A stretch of 64,000 nucleotides of DNA from Polaribacter irgensii 23-P (GCF_000153225.1 NZ_CH724148.1:872640-936639); one strand, 5' to 3'; numbered from the stretch's first letter, positions 1-9,764 are shown. A program made the numbers and translations. The notes: a model not told the origin generated them from the letters alone.

Positions 1-579
1 TCTAATCACACCAGAGTCTACCTTTGGCGGAGGGTTGAAAACATCTGGCGGTACTGTAAAGAGATATTCTACGTCAAAAAAAGCTTGTGTTAAGACAGAC
101 ATAATTCCGTAGACCTTACTTCCTTCCTTTTCTGCAATTCTCTTAGCGACTTCTTTTTGAAACATTCCTGCAAACTCTGGCACAAATTCTCGGTTTTCTA
201 TTGCTTTAAAAACAATTTGTGTGGAGATATTATAAGGGAAATTACCAATAATCGCGACTTGTTTTTTATGAAAGATGTCTTGAATATTTTTTTTTAAAAA
301 GTCCCCTTCTAAAACAGAAAAATGGGCCGCTGAAGTGTCTAGTGTTAGATGCTCTAAAGGAAACGTGTCGTGCAAATAGGCAACAGACTCTCGGTCTAAT
401 TCCATCACCGTAATTTTTGCTTTTTGAGGCAGTAAATATTTTGTTAAAATACCCATTCCTGGGCCGATTTCGAGTACATCGTCATATCCGTTGCCGCTTA
501 AAGCATCTGCAATATTTTTTGCAATACTTTCGTCCGTTAAAAAATGCTGTCCTAAATGTTTTTTTGCTTTTACAAACAC
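1..579 (-). CDS. rsmA: 16S rRNA dimethyladenosine transferase, C-terminus cut by window edge
   Basis: Dimethylates the two adjacent adenines in the 3' terminal hairpin of 16S rRNA during small-subunit maturation. The frame is open from a GTG at 579 to base 1, giving 193 residues of an enzyme usually near 260-280. The N-terminus reads [14 protein letters not shown], the family's hallmark opening (KKHLGQHFL), and near the window edge comes [18 protein letters not shown], the conserved segment that follows the Rossmann methyltransferase core. The SAM-binding G-G-P/N-rich motifs lie between. No ATG is available upstream in frame, so the GTG is the likely start. A TATCTTTG promoter box lies 27 bases before it. 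The remaining 70-80 residues lie outside the window. Confidence 0.95.
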   Translation of the reverse strand, partial: MFVKAKKHLGQHFLTDESIAKNIADALSGNGYDDVLEIGPGMGILTKYLLPQKAKITVMELDRESVAYLHDTFPLEHLTLDTSAAHFSVLEGDFLKKNIQDIFHKKQVAIIGNFPYNISTQIVFKAIENREFVPEFAGMFQKEVAKRIAEKEGSKVYGIMSVLTQAFFDVEYLFTVPPDVFNPPPKVDSGVIR

Positions 580-605
580 AATTTTTGATTTTATTCTTCT
601 AAAAA

Positions 606-613
606 CAAAGATA
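606..613 (-). promoter_or_regulatory. -7 promoter box of rsmA
   Basis: Reads TATCTTTG on the minus strand, an exact match to the Bacteroidetes TAnnTTTG box, 27 bases ahead of the GTG of rsmA. I see no TTG at the expected -33 distance. Confidence 0.55.
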
Positions 614-663
614 CAGTTAAATTTTGCATCATTTTTTGTTCAAGAAAGTTTTAAAAGTTGATT

Positions 664-993
664 TTAATTTTGAACGTTTGGTGGATAAAATTCTTTTATA
701 ATTTTTAATTCAGTTCTAAAAGTTAACATTTTATCGGCGAATTTTTTTACACTTTCCAACTGCAACGTAGGTGCGTCAAACTGATAATAGTTGTCTAAGT
801 CTGCTCTTGTTTTTGCTGAATATTGAATAGAATACGTCTTTCCTCCCATTTCTTCGTCTACTAAAACTTCAGAAAATTTTGCAGAAGTAAACCGTCCAGT
901 GTTTAGAATTGTGGTGATATGAGATTCAATCCAAGTGATCCATTCATTGTGAGCGGCATCGTCAATATTTATAGTTTCGTTAAAGATATACAT
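664..993 (-). CDS. DUF4286 family protein
   Basis: A 109-residue soluble protein that I recognise as the DUF4286 family, common in Bacteroidetes and of unknown function. It opens MYIFNETINIDD, typical for the family, and continues with a WITWIESHI helix and the segment YSIQYSAKTRADLDNY. No signal peptide or membrane helix is present. The length is that of the family (about 100). It lies between rsmA and the TPR gene, all on the minus strand. The spacers on both sides are 50-85 bases, so it may be cotranscribed with the TPR gene upstream. No promoter box is obvious before it. Confidence 0.85.
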   Translation of the reverse strand: MYIFNETINIDDAAHNEWITWIESHITTILNTGRFTSAKFSEVLVDEEMGGKTYSIQYSAKTRADLDNYYQFDAPTLQLESVKKFADKMLTFRTELKIIKEFYPPNVQN

Positions 994-1046
994 TGGTTTT
1001 GTGGGTTTTAAATATCGGATATGGTTTGTTTTCGAAAAAAGGGATG

Positions 1047-2864
1047 TTAAAGTTTATCCCCTCTAACAGAGCGGTATTTTTCCCGAGCATCTATAACATA
1101 GATACTTCCGGGGTATTCAAAGATTATTTTTTGATAATATTCTTGGGCTTTAGAAGTCTTTTTTAAGTCATTATAATAGGTTTCTGCAATCATAAAATAA
1201 ATTGTATCTGCTAAAAAAAATTGAGAATCTCCACGAATAATATGCGATAAAGCAGCAATGGCCTCCTCGTGTTTTTTTTGTTTTAACAATAGTTTTGCCT
1301 GCAGAAAAAGCACATCACTATAGATAACCTCACTGGGGATCAGACCGTTTGGAAAAATATCTTTTCTAGTAAATAAATTTTCGAGTGAAGTCAATGCTTC
1401 TTTATTTTTATTTTGAAACTCCAGTAATTCTGCATGTGCGAATTCAGTTAATCCCGATGGAATGGAGTCTATAGGTTCATTGTCTAAAATTTTTAAATAC
1501 AAGGCAGCAGCATCGTTTGCAATCAATTGCGTGGCAGCACCTTTCAATACTTTTAATTGTGCTTTGGCCCAATCAAAATCTCCCTTAAAATAGCTTGTTT
1601 GTGCTGCTTTAAAGCGCGCTTCTTGCGCCAGCACGTGGTCTGTTAGTTGGATTTGAATTTGCGAAAAATAAAGAAGCGCTTTGTTAAATTCACCAGTGAA
1701 CACCAAAACATCTCCAAGTTTTAATTTAATGCGAGCTTCTTCAAATTTAGAAGTAGCATAGGAAAGTGCCTCTTCTAAAATAGCACGCGCAATGTTGGGT
1801 TTGTTCTTTTGAAAGGTGAGGTAATCTGCATAGGCTACTTGTAATTGAATTGTTGCCGAACTTTTACCAAAGATGTTAAAAAGGCTTTGGAAGAACACGG
1901 CAGTTGTTGGATCTTTAGTATCGACAGCAATTTTAGCTAAATAAAAGTGAGCTTGAATCCGTTCATTTTTATTCAATGATTTCTCAATTATAAAATTAAA
2001 ACATTTTTTGGACGCACTGTAAGAGGTGTTATCAAAGGCTATTTTGCCCAAGATAAAAAAAGCATCTAAATTGTTTGAGCCTCGAGAAAACAAAGCTTTC
2101 TCTTGAATTAATGCCTTTGTATATTCTTTTTGTTGCGCAAAGAACCAACTTAACAGAACATTCCAAATCGCTTTCGGCTGGCTCGCAGATTTCTTTAACA
2201 GCGCCTTTTTAAATAAAATATTTGTCTCGTTTTCAGGATCTTTTGAGATGTATTTGCCACTATACCTTTGAACAATATTAAGGTATTTTTCATTTTTGTC
2301 TACTAAGTCAATATAGGCTTCAAACATTTTCTGATAGTCTCCTTTTTCGCCAAATATTTGAGCAATTTGTAAGTTATAATTTGTGTTTTTATTAAGGAGC
2401 ATGGTTTTTTCGTAGGCTAATATTGCAAGGTCTAATAAATTATATTCTCTGAAAAGCTGTCCAATCAAACCTCCATAAGACGCGTTTTTTTCTAAAGCGT
2501 TTATAGCAAGAGCATAGTTTTCATTTGCTTTATCTAGTTGTAATTGCTTTTGATAATTATAGCCCAAATACACATAAAAATGTGCGTGATTTTTGTTTTG
2601 TTTGAGATTATTTACAAGTAGTTTCTCAACCATCATAAATTTGGAAGTTTCTTGATAGCAAGAAATTAGGCGTCCTAAATAATTTGTATTAAAGGTGTTA
2701 GATTCATATAGTTTTTGAAAAAGCTGTGTAGCTTTTTCAAAAGCACCTTCTCGATAGTAATCTTCTGCCAGGCGGTAGTCGTTTATAGTTCTTTGTGGAG
2801 CATTATTTTGAGCAACAATGAAATTACTGAAGGACAAAGAAATAAATAGAAATAGTTTCATCAT
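1047..2864 (-). CDS. Exported tetratricopeptide-repeat protein
   Basis: About 605 residues: a short signal peptide (MMKLFLFISLSFSNFIVAQ) and then helical repeats almost to the end. TPR-like signatures include A-x-x-Y-x-x-A with the helix pairs YYREGAFEKATQLFQKLY near the start and AEYYQKIIFEYPGS-like pairs at the C-terminus (YYQKIIFEYPGSIYVIDARE). The repeats suggest a periplasmic scaffold or a YfgC/BamD-like adaptor, but no partner is visible, so the function is unknown. The frame is open up to 2873, but a TATCTTTG promoter box covers that first ATG, so the start should be the ATG at 2864 or 2861. Transcription therefore begins almost at the start codon. The gene sits downstream of serS on the same strand, 185 bases away, with its own promoter. 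Confidence 0.85.
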   Translation of the reverse strand: MMKLFLFISLSFSNFIVAQNNAPQRTINDYRLAEDYYREGAFEKATQLFQKLYESNTFNTNYLGRLISCYQETSKFMMVEKLLVNNLKQNKNHAHFYVYLGYNYQKQLQLDKANENYALAINALEKNASYGGLIGQLFREYNLLDLAILAYEKTMLLNKNTNYNLQIAQIFGEKGDYQKMFEAYIDLVDKNEKYLNIVQRYSGKYISKDPENETNILFKKALLKKSASQPKAIWNVLLSWFFAQQKEYTKALIQEKALFSRGSNNLDAFFILGKIAFDNTSYSASKKCFNFIIEKSLNKNERIQAHFYLAKIAVDTKDPTTAVFFQSLFNIFGKSSATIQLQVAYADYLTFQKNKPNIARAILEEALSYATSKFEEARIKLKLGDVLVFTGEFNKALLYFSQIQIQLTDHVLAQEARFKAAQTSYFKGDFDWAKAQLKVLKGAATQLIANDAAALYLKILDNEPIDSIPSGLTEFAHAELLEFQNKNKEALTSLENLFTRKDIFPNGLIPSEVIYSDVLFLQAKLLLKQKKHEEAIAALSHIIRGDSQFFLADTIYFMIAETYYNDLKKTSKAQEYYQKIIFEYPGSIYVIDAREKYRSVRGDKL

Positions 2865-2870
2865 CGGATT

Positions 2871-2878
2871 CAAAGATA
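2871..2878 (-). promoter_or_regulatory. -7 promoter box of the TPR gene
   Basis: Minus-strand TATCTTTG ends only 6 bases before the ATG at 2864. This rules out the upstream ATG at 2873 and predicts a nearly leaderless mRNA. Confidence 0.55.
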
Positions 2879-3058
2879 CTTGAGTAAATTTTTATTTTCA
2901 GCTAACAATGGGGTTGTAATCTTCCAATATATAAAAAATTAATATGATTGGTAGCTCAAAAATAAAAAGAGGACAACTTAATGCCGTGTTCTTTTTGTTT
3001 AAAAGCTTCCAGACATTTTGGGGTATTCGATTTGTTTTAAAAATAGTTGCAATAGCGA

Positions 3059-4333
3059 TTATTTAATATAATCGAATCCGCAATATGGAACCAGTACTTC
3101 AGGTATTTTGATACCTTCGGCTGTTTGGTAGTTTTCTAGAATGCCCGCTAAAACGCGAGGCAGGGCTAAAGAACTTCCATTTAAAGTATGTGCATATTCA
3201 CTTTTTCCTTCTTTATTTTTAAAACGAAGTTTTAATCTGTTCGCTTGGAAAGTCTCAAAGTTGGAAGCAGAGCTAATTTCTAACCATCTGTTTTGCGCTG
3301 TTGAAAACAATTCGAAATCAAAAGTTAAAGCGGCAGTAAAACCAGTGTCACCACCACACAAGCGCAAAATTCTATAGGGCAATTCTAATTCACGGAGTAT
3401 GCCTTTGATATGTTCCACCATTCCATCTAAAGCAGCGTAAGAGTTTTTTGGATGCTCAATTCTAACAATTTCTACTTTGTCAAATTGATGTAATCTATTT
3501 AGACCCCTAACATGCGCACCGTAACTACCTGCTTCTCTTCTAAAACAAGGGGTATATCCAGTGCAGCAGATAGGAAAATCGGATTCTTGCACTATATTAT
3601 TGCGGAACATATTGGTAATTGGGACTTCCCCTGTTGGGATTAAATACAAATCATCTTCATTCGAGTGGTACATTTGCCCTTCTTTATCCGGTAACTGGCC
3701 AGTCGCTGTCGCAGATTCAACATTTACCAAATGCGGAACTTGGAATTCTTTGTACCCTGCTTCAATATTTTTGTCTAAAAAATAATTGATTAGTGCACGT
3801 TGTAATTTTGCCCCTTTTCCTTTGTACACAGGAAAGCCTGCTCCTGTTATTTTTGTACCTAATTCAAAATCGATAATGTCATATTTTTTTGCTAATTCCC
3901 AATGGGGAAGGGCGTTTTCTCCTAAGTTAGGAATAGATCCTTCGCTAAAAATATTTTCGTTGTCGTCCTCAGATTTTCCGGGTTTTACAGATTCGTGCGG
4001 CACGTTAGGTATGAGGTATAACAATGTTTGCAAACTTTCAGAAAGTGCATTTAAGTTCTCAGAGAGTTGTTTGGACTGCTCTTTTAGCTGCACTGTTTTT
4101 TCTTTTAAAATAGTTGCTTTTTGCCGCTCTCCAGATTGAAAAAACGCACCAATTTCTTTCGATAATTTATTGGATTCAGCCAGAATAGCGTCAAGAGAAG
4201 TCTGTGTTGCTCTTCTGTTTTCGTCTGTATTTAAAACGTTGTCTATGAGTGTTTCTGCATTGACAAAATTTCGTTTAGCCAAACCATTTAAAACAATTTG
4301 TTTATTTTCTCTAATAAATTGAACCTGTAGCAT
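3059..4333 (-). CDS. serS: Seryl-tRNA synthetase
   Basis: Charges tRNA-Ser with serine (class II, cytoplasmic). The 424 residues match the family length. Residues 1-110 form the N-terminal coiled-coil arm that binds the long variable arm of the tRNA (many K/E/Q/L heptads). The catalytic core follows with motif 2 around CFRREAGSYGAHVRGLNR, the LHQFDKVEI segment, and motif 3 around HTLNGSSLALPRVLAGILEN. The C-terminus ends PEVLVPYCGFDYIK, as usual. The start ATG is the first in frame and lies 22 bases after a clear promoter. The gene is monocistronic or leads into the TPR gene. Confidence 0.97.
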   Translation of the reverse strand: MLQVQFIRENKQIVLNGLAKRNFVNAETLIDNVLNTDENRRATQTSLDAILAESNKLSKEIGAFFQSGERQKATILKEKTVQLKEQSKQLSENLNALSESLQTLLYLIPNVPHESVKPGKSEDDNENIFSEGSIPNLGENALPHWELAKKYDIIDFELGTKITGAGFPVYKGKGAKLQRALINYFLDKNIEAGYKEFQVPHLVNVESATATGQLPDKEGQMYHSNEDDLYLIPTGEVPITNMFRNNIVQESDFPICCTGYTPCFRREAGSYGAHVRGLNRLHQFDKVEIVRIEHPKNSYAALDGMVEHIKGILRELELPYRILRLCGGDTGFTAALTFDFELFSTAQNRWLEISSASNFETFQANRLKLRFKNKEGKSEYAHTLNGSSLALPRVLAGILENYQTAEGIKIPEVLVPYCGFDYIK

Positions 4334-4355
4334 TTCTTGTAAGGATTGTGAGCTG

Positions 4356-4387
4356 CAAAGATATAATTTGTGAAGTAGTTACTTCAA
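4356..4387 (-). promoter_or_regulatory. serS promoter with -33 and -7 elements
   Basis: On the minus strand: TTG at 4387-4385, a 21-base spacer, then TATCTTTG at 4363-4356. Both match the Bacteroidetes housekeeping promoter. The spacer carries the perfect palindrome GAAGTAGTTACTTC (4372-4385), which could be an operator or chance. Confidence 0.6.
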
Positions 4388-4470
4388 CAATTAAGGAATA
4401 AATAATTGAAAGAGCAATGCTCTTTAATAAAGAGAAAACTACCTGTAGTAATTTTAGTCTTTAGGAGAGT

Positions 4471-5403
4471 TTAGCAGTTGTCCTTAATATAGTCTCGTGC
4501 GGTATCTTCGTCTTTTTTAAGCTGCGCAATTAACAATGGTATTGCGTCAAATTTGTGTTCATCACGCAAAAAATAAAGGAGCTCTACAGTGAGGTGTTTT
4601 CCATACAAATCTTGATTAAAATCAAAAAAATGGACTTCAATAGTCTGATGATTTCCGTCCACTGTTGGACGACATCCAATGTTCATCATTCCAAAAATTA
4701 TTTTATTTTGGATATTTGATTTTACAACATAGACCCCAGCTTTAGGGATTAACTTATATGTTTCTTTAATATCTATGTTGGCTGTTGGGTATCCAATTTT
4801 TCCACCTAATTGCTTTCCGTTAACAACAATACCATTGAGCATAAAAGGATAGCCTAAATATTTGTTGGCTGTTTTTAGACTTCCAGAGATCAGCGCTTGC
4901 CTAATTTTAGTAGAACTTATGGAAACATCATCAATATCTTGCGCTAGTATTTCCTCCACAGTAAAATTATATACAAGACTGTGTTCTGTTAATTGCGTAA
5001 TATTTCCTTCCCTATTTTTTCCAAAATGATGGTCATATCCAATGATTAATTTCGAAATATTAAGCTTGTTTACTAAGGTATCTCTTACAAATTCTAATGC
5101 GGTTGTTTTTGAAAAAGCTTTGCTAAAAGGGTGAATAATTAAATAATCTAAACCTGTTTTTTCTAGAAGAGCAGAACGCTCATGAATGGTATTGATCATT
5201 TCAATTTTGGCGTCTTTCTGCAAAACCATCCTTGGGTGTGGAAAAAAAGTAAGCAACACGGATTTCTTACCTGCTTGTTTAGCTTCAAAAACCAGTTTTT
5301 CTAGTATCTTTTGATGACCAAAATGAACCCCGTCAAAAGTGCCGATAGTTACAAAAGTCTTTTCTTCTGTAAAAAAATTAGAAATGTTTTGAAAGGTATT
5401 CAA
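4471..5403 (-). CDS. ribF: Bifunctional riboflavin kinase / FAD synthetase
   Basis: Converts riboflavin to FMN and then FAD. The N-terminal adenylyltransferase domain shows TIGTFDGVHFGHQKIL (nucleotide-binding GxFDGxHxGH), the FFPHP segment, and IIGYDHHFGKNREG. The C-terminal flavokinase domain shows GGKIGYPTANI and the closing RDEHKFD segment. With a TTG start at 5403 the protein is 310 residues, the normal family size, and begins MNTFQNISNFF, as flavobacterial RibF proteins do. The frame is open to an ATG at 5505, but a TACCTTTG promoter box at 5427-5434 lies inside that extension, so the extra 34 residues are very unlikely to be made. The gene diverges from the TonB receptor. Confidence 0.93.
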   Translation of the reverse strand: MNTFQNISNFFTEEKTFVTIGTFDGVHFGHQKILEKLVFEAKQAGKKSVLLTFFPHPRMVLQKDAKIEMINTIHERSALLEKTGLDYLIIHPFSKAFSKTTALEFVRDTLVNKLNISKLIIGYDHHFGKNREGNITQLTEHSLVYNFTVEEILAQDIDDVSISSTKIRQALISGSLKTANKYLGYPFMLNGIVVNGKQLGGKIGYPTANIDIKETYKLIPKAGVYVVKSNIQNKIIFGMMNIGCRPTVDGNHQTIEVHFFDFNQDLYGKHLTVELLYFLRDEHKFDAIPLLIAQLKKDEDTARDYIKDNC

Positions 5404-5426
5404 AAAAGTAAAATTAATGATCTCGG

Positions 5427-5434
5427 CAAAGGTA
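5427..5434 (-). promoter_or_regulatory. -7 promoter box of ribF
   Basis: TACCTTTG on the minus strand, 23 bases before the TTG start. It decides the start of ribF. Confidence 0.55.
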
Positions 5435-5596
5435 CGATAACTATTGGTTTTTTTAAAAATCACGATAAGCTTTTGTGCTTTTTGATATCGTAAAAAAGGG
5501 ACCAAATATTAGGAAAAATATAAAAATTAATGTTAAATATTCAATTATTGAAAAAAAATTGTATTTTGCATTATCGTTAACAAATTAATTTATATT

Positions 5597-8446
5597 ATGA
5601 TAAAAAAAATGTTATTATTCGCGTTCTTGGTCTTTGGCAGTGCAACAATGCTTGCACAAACCATAATTACAGGAACAGTTAAAGACGCAAAAACAGGCGA
5701 AACTTTGCCTGGAGCGAACATTAAAGTGGAAAGAAAAGCCGTAGGGACGAACACTGATTTTGACGGAAAATTTACGTTAAACGTCTCAGATGTTCCACCA
5801 TTTGTCTTAGAGATTTCGGTCTTAGGGTATAAAACTGAAAAAGTAGAAGTCAAGAAGAATAATCAGAATATTGCTGTTTTGTTGTCAGAAAATGAAACAT
5901 TTCTTGATGAAATTATAGTTTCTGCATCTCGAACTCCAGAACGAATAATGGAGTCTCCAGTTACAGTAGAGCGCTTAGACGCCAGAGCTATTAAAAACAC
6001 ATCTTCTCCCTCCTTTTACGACGGATTAGAAAATTTAAAAGGAGTCGATATTAATTCGAATAGTTTGACTTTTAAGTCTGTAAATACGCGTGGTTTTGCA
6101 ACTTTTGCAAACGAACGTTTTATGCAATTGGTAGACGGAATGGATAATTCTGCTCCAGGGTTGAACTTTGCAGTCGGTAATTTATTAGGAATATCTGAGT
6201 TAGACGTGAAATCTGTAGAGATTTTACCAGGAGCTTCTTCCGCTTTGTATGGCGCAAACGCCTTCAATGGAATTATGTTTATGAGGAGTAAAAGTGCTTT
6301 TGATGACCAAGGAGTTAGCTTTTCATTGAAATCAGGGATTACAAGTCAGAAAGCTGCTGGGGATAATGAGTTCAAAGATTTAAATATAAGAATGGCTTAT
6401 GTTTTTTCAAATTATTTTGCTGCGAAAGCGACTTTATCATATTTAAAAGGTACAGATTGGTACGCTACGGACTACAGAGATGAAGTGGATGCCAGCTCAA
6501 CGAGTCACTTTAACAACACTGCCTATAACGGACTGAACGTTTATGGAGATGAGGTTGGGACTATCTTAGATTTCGACGCAATTTCAGGAGCACCAGTGGG
6601 TACTTTTGGAGCGACGAGAGTAACAAGAACAGGATATACAGATACCGATTTCATGAACAACGAGGCGAAGAGTGTTAAGTTTGGAGCCTCTTTAAATTAT
6701 CGTCCACTTGGAGATGACAGGGTTGAGGTTATTTTCAATTCTAAATTTGGTACAGGAAATACAATCTATCAAGGACAAAATAGGTACAACATTAAGAACT
6801 TTACTTTGGCACAGCACAGGTTAGAAGTAAAAGGTAAAAACTTTTTTGTAAGAGCATATACAACGGCAGAAGATGCTGGTGACTCTTATGATACTCGTTT
6901 TGCTGCAATTAATGTGAATAGAATGTGGAGTACAGATTCAAATTGGTTTACGGAATATGCAGGTGCATATTTAGGAGCTGCAGCTTCTTTTGGAGTTCCT
7001 GGAATGAATCATGACGCGGCAAGAGCCTTTGCTGATAGAGCTCGTTTGAGTCCAGGGTCACCAGAATTTAATGCGGCGAAAGAAATTGTTGTGAATGATC
7101 CAAATTTGTTGACTGGTGCTAAGTTTCAAGATCAAACAAAATTGTATCACGGAGACGCGAACCTAAATTTAAGAGATTATATTAATTTTGCAGAGATACA
7201 AATAGGTGGGTCTATGAGGGAATACAGGTTAAACTCTCAAGGAACTATTTTTACAGATTATGATGGACCAATTTCGTATACGGAGGCAGGTGCTTATATT
7301 CAAGGTCAAAAAAGAATGTTGGATGATCGATTAAAAGTAACTGCTTCTGCAAGATATGACAAAGCAATTAACTTTAAAGGAAACGTTTCTCCAAGAATTT
7401 CTTTATCATATGCAGTTGGAGAGGACAAGAGACATAATTTTAGAGCTTCTCTTCAAACAGGTTTTAGAAATCCAACGGCCCAAGATCAATATATTGGTTT
7501 AGATGCAGGTTCAGGGATTTTAGTAGGTACTGCTCCCGATAATATTGAAAGATATAGATCTTTACCATATGAATTAGGGATCAATCCTGCGTTAGCTGGA
7601 TATATTAATGCAGTTGCAGGCACTACAATTGGCGCTACGCAAGTGTTAACAGGAGATATGGCGTATAATAATTCTTGGACAGTTAGCTCTTTACAAGCGT
7701 TTGCTGCTAGTAGAAATCCAGCAGATTTAAAGAAATCCAATATTGATTTTGTGGCACCAGAATACGTAACCGCTTATGATATTGGCTATAGAGGTGTGCT
7801 CGCTGGAGTTACAATTGATATAAATGCATATTACAACAAGTATGAGGACTTTATAGCAAGCAAAAATGCAGCAGCACCATTATATGGAAACGTAAATTTT
7901 TCTGATGCTGTAGATTTAGGCCCAGCAACAGGAGGTGCTCAAGGAATAACGCCACTTGCTTTAATTGCAGTAGCTAACGGAGATTACAAAGGAATCGCTT
8001 TTGATTCAAACTCGGACTCTGATATTAGTTCTTATGGTTTAGGAATAGGACTTTCTAAAAAAGTAATGAATGGTTTTGATCTAGGGTTCAATTATTCTTT
8101 TGCTAAATTTGAAGAAGCAGGAGGAACAGATCCAGATTTTGAGGCAGGATTTAACACACCAGAGCATAAAATAAAAGTGCAGTTTGGAAAAACAGATCTC
8201 TTTGAAAATTTTGGTTTTAATGTAAACTATAGATGGCAAGATGAGTTTCTATGGCAATCTTCTTTCTACGATGGAATGGTAGATGCAAGATCAGTAGTAG
8301 ATGCTCAAATAAATTATACAATTCCAAGCTTAAGTTCTGTGATTAAGCTAGGGGGTGCTAATTTAGGCGGAAAAGAATACTTTAGTGCACCCGGTGTTGG
8401 AGCTACAGGTTCTCAATTTTATCTATCTTGGACAATTGGTAACTAA
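5597..8446 (+). CDS. TonB-dependent outer-membrane receptor
   Basis: A 949-residue outer-membrane transporter driven by TonB. A signal peptide (about residues 1-20, ending MLAQT) is followed by a carboxypeptidase-regulatory-like domain (about 22-105; TGTVKDAKTGETLPGANI and TDFDGKFTL). Then comes a plug domain starting near DEIIVSASRTPERIMESP with VEILPGASSALYGANAFNG, and a beta-barrel of about 700 residues. The C-terminus is SQFYLSWTIGN. No SusD-like partner lies beside it, so the substrate cannot be read from context. Receptors of this shape transport siderophores, peptides or sugars. It is a single-gene unit followed by a strong terminator. Confidence 0.92.
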   Translation: MIKKMLLFAFLVFGSATMLAQTIITGTVKDAKTGETLPGANIKVERKAVGTNTDFDGKFTLNVSDVPPFVLEISVLGYKTEKVEVKKNNQNIAVLLSENETFLDEIIVSASRTPERIMESPVTVERLDARAIKNTSSPSFYDGLENLKGVDINSNSLTFKSVNTRGFATFANERFMQLVDGMDNSAPGLNFAVGNLLGISELDVKSVEILPGASSALYGANAFNGIMFMRSKSAFDDQGVSFSLKSGITSQKAAGDNEFKDLNIRMAYVFSNYFAAKATLSYLKGTDWYATDYRDEVDASSTSHFNNTAYNGLNVYGDEVGTILDFDAISGAPVGTFGATRVTRTGYTDTDFMNNEAKSVKFGASLNYRPLGDDRVEVIFNSKFGTGNTIYQGQNRYNIKNFTLAQHRLEVKGKNFFVRAYTTAEDAGDSYDTRFAAINVNRMWSTDSNWFTEYAGAYLGAAASFGVPGMNHDAARAFADRARLSPGSPEFNAAKEIVVNDPNLLTGAKFQDQTKLYHGDANLNLRDYINFAEIQIGGSMREYRLNSQGTIFTDYDGPISYTEAGAYIQGQKRMLDDRLKVTASARYDKAINFKGNVSPRISLSYAVGEDKRHNFRASLQTGFRNPTAQDQYIGLDAGSGILVGTAPDNIERYRSLPYELGINPALAGYINAVAGTTIGATQVLTGDMAYNNSWTVSSLQAFAASRNPADLKKSNIDFVAPEYVTAYDIGYRGVLAGVTIDINAYYNKYEDFIASKNAAAPLYGNVNFSDAVDLGPATGGAQGITPLALIAVANGDYKGIAFDSNSDSDISSYGLGIGLSKKVMNGFDLGFNYSFAKFEEAGGTDPDFEAGFNTPEHKIKVQFGKTDLFENFGFNVNYRWQDEFLWQSSFYDGMVDARSVVDAQINYTIPSLSSVIKLGGANLGGKEYFSAPGVGATGSQFYLSWTIGN

Positions 8447-8466
8447 ATACTCTGTAATTTTAGAAT

Positions 8467-8501
8467 AAAAAAAGGTTGCGCAATTTGCGCAACCTTTTTT
8501 T
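8467..8501. terminator. Bidirectional terminator between TonB receptor and sufS
   Basis: A-tract, stem GGTTGCGCA, loop ATT, stem TGCGCAACC, T-tract. The A/T flanks make it work on both strands for the two convergent genes. Confidence 0.85.
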
Positions 8502-8523
8502 ATTACTACTATTTTTTTAAGTT

Positions 8524-9738
8524 TTAAGAAAGCATGCGCACCGCTCTTTTTACGCCGCTTACTAAAATATCTATTTCTTCTTTTGTATTGTAAAAAGAGA
8601 AAGATGCTCTTACAGTTCCTGGAATTTGGTAAAAATCCATGATAGGTTGCGCGCAGTGATGCCCTGTTCTTACCGCTATGCCAAGCTTGTCTAAAATAGC
8701 TCCAATATCATAGGGGTGAATTTCACCGACGTTAAAAGAGATTACAGCTGTTTTTTTAGTGGTAGTTCCGTAGATCTTAAGCCCTTCAATTTTTAACAAT
8801 TCTGCGGTACCATATGTTAGCAATTCATGCTCATATTTTGCAATATTGTCAAAGCCTACAGCGTTCATATAATCCAAACCAGCACCAAAAGCAATACCTC
8901 CACAAATATTCGGAGTTCCAGCTTCAAACTTGTGAGGTAATCCAGCGTAGGTTGTTTTTTTAAACGAAACGGTAGCAATCATCTCACCACCTCCTTGATA
9001 TGGCGGTAATTTTTGTAACCATTCTTCTTTTCCATACAACAAACCAACTCCAGTTGGACCACATAATTTGTGAGCTGATGCCACGTAAAAATCTGCATCT
9101 AATGCTTGTACATCTGGTTTTATATGAGGTGTTGCTTGTGCACCATCCACCATTACAGCGGCATTGAACTCGTGTGCTTTTTTAATAATTTCTTCAATAG
9201 GGTTTAAAGTCCCAAGGGCATTAGAGACATGATTACAAAAAACTAACTTTGTTTTTTCATTGACTAATGCATGATAGGTATCCATATCTAAAGAACCATC
9301 CTCAAACATTGGGATTACTTTTAAAATTGCCCCTGTTTTTTCACACATCATTTGCCAAGGAACAATATTAGAGTGGTGCTCTAGCGCAGAAACGATTACT
9401 TCATCTCCTTTTTTTATTAAGGATGTAAAGCCAGCAGCTACAATGTTAATACTATGAGTAGTACCTGCGGTTAAAATAATTTCATAAGCTTCTTTTGCAT
9501 TAAAATGCTTTTGGACCTTAATCCTTGCTTCTTCATATTTGTCAGTGGCCTCTTGGCTTAAAGTGTGCACACCTCTGTGGATGTTAGAGTTGTAATTGCT
9601 GTAGTAATCTACAATCGTATCAATCACCGCCTGCGGTGTTTGAGAGGTTGCAGCATTGTCAAAATATACTAGTGGCTTTCCGTGCACTGTCCTTTTCAAA
9701 ATAGGAAAGTCTTCACGGATTTTATCAACATTAATCAT
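8524..9738 (-). CDS. sufS: Cysteine desulfurase of the SUF system
   Basis: PLP enzyme that takes sulfur from cysteine for Fe-S cluster assembly. The 404 residues match SufS. Motifs: VYFDNAATSQTP near the N-terminus, the LEHHSNIVPWQ segment, VDGAQATPH, the PLP lysine in ASAHKLCGPTGVG, and the mobile active-site cysteine loop in RTGHHCAQP. The frame runs upstream to 9789, but the promoter box at 9757-9764 lies within it. I therefore start at 9738 (MINVDKIREDFPIL, the usual SufS opening); 9744 is also possible. It is separated from sufABCD by a gene on the other strand, so it needs its own promoter. No sufE is found next to it. Confidence 0.95.
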   Translation of the reverse strand: MINVDKIREDFPILKRTVHGKPLVYFDNAATSQTPQAVIDTIVDYYSNYNSNIHRGVHTLSQEATDKYEEARIKVQKHFNAKEAYEIILTAGTTHSINIVAAGFTSLIKKGDEVIVSALEHHSNIVPWQMMCEKTGAILKVIPMFEDGSLDMDTYHALVNEKTKLVFCNHVSNALGTLNPIEEIIKKAHEFNAAVMVDGAQATPHIKPDVQALDADFYVASAHKLCGPTGVGLLYGKEEWLQKLPPYQGGGEMIATVSFKKTTYAGLPHKFEAGTPNICGGIAFGAGLDYMNAVGFDNIAKYEHELLTYGTAELLKIEGLKIYGTTTKKTAVISFNVGEIHPYDIGAILDKLGIAVRTGHHCAQPIMDFYQIPGTVRASFSFYNTKEEIDILVSGVKRAVRMLS

Positions 9739-9756
9739 ATACATTATATTTAAATA

Positions 9757-9764
9757 CAAAGATA
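9757..9764 (-). promoter_or_regulatory. -7 promoter box of sufS
   Basis: TATCTTTG on the minus strand, 12-18 bases before the two candidate start codons. It shows that sufS can be expressed apart from the other suf genes. Confidence 0.55.

Noticed and set aside
417-602. Open frame on the plus strand over rsmA
   Set aside because: Antisense to rsmA, F/L-rich translation without family likeness.
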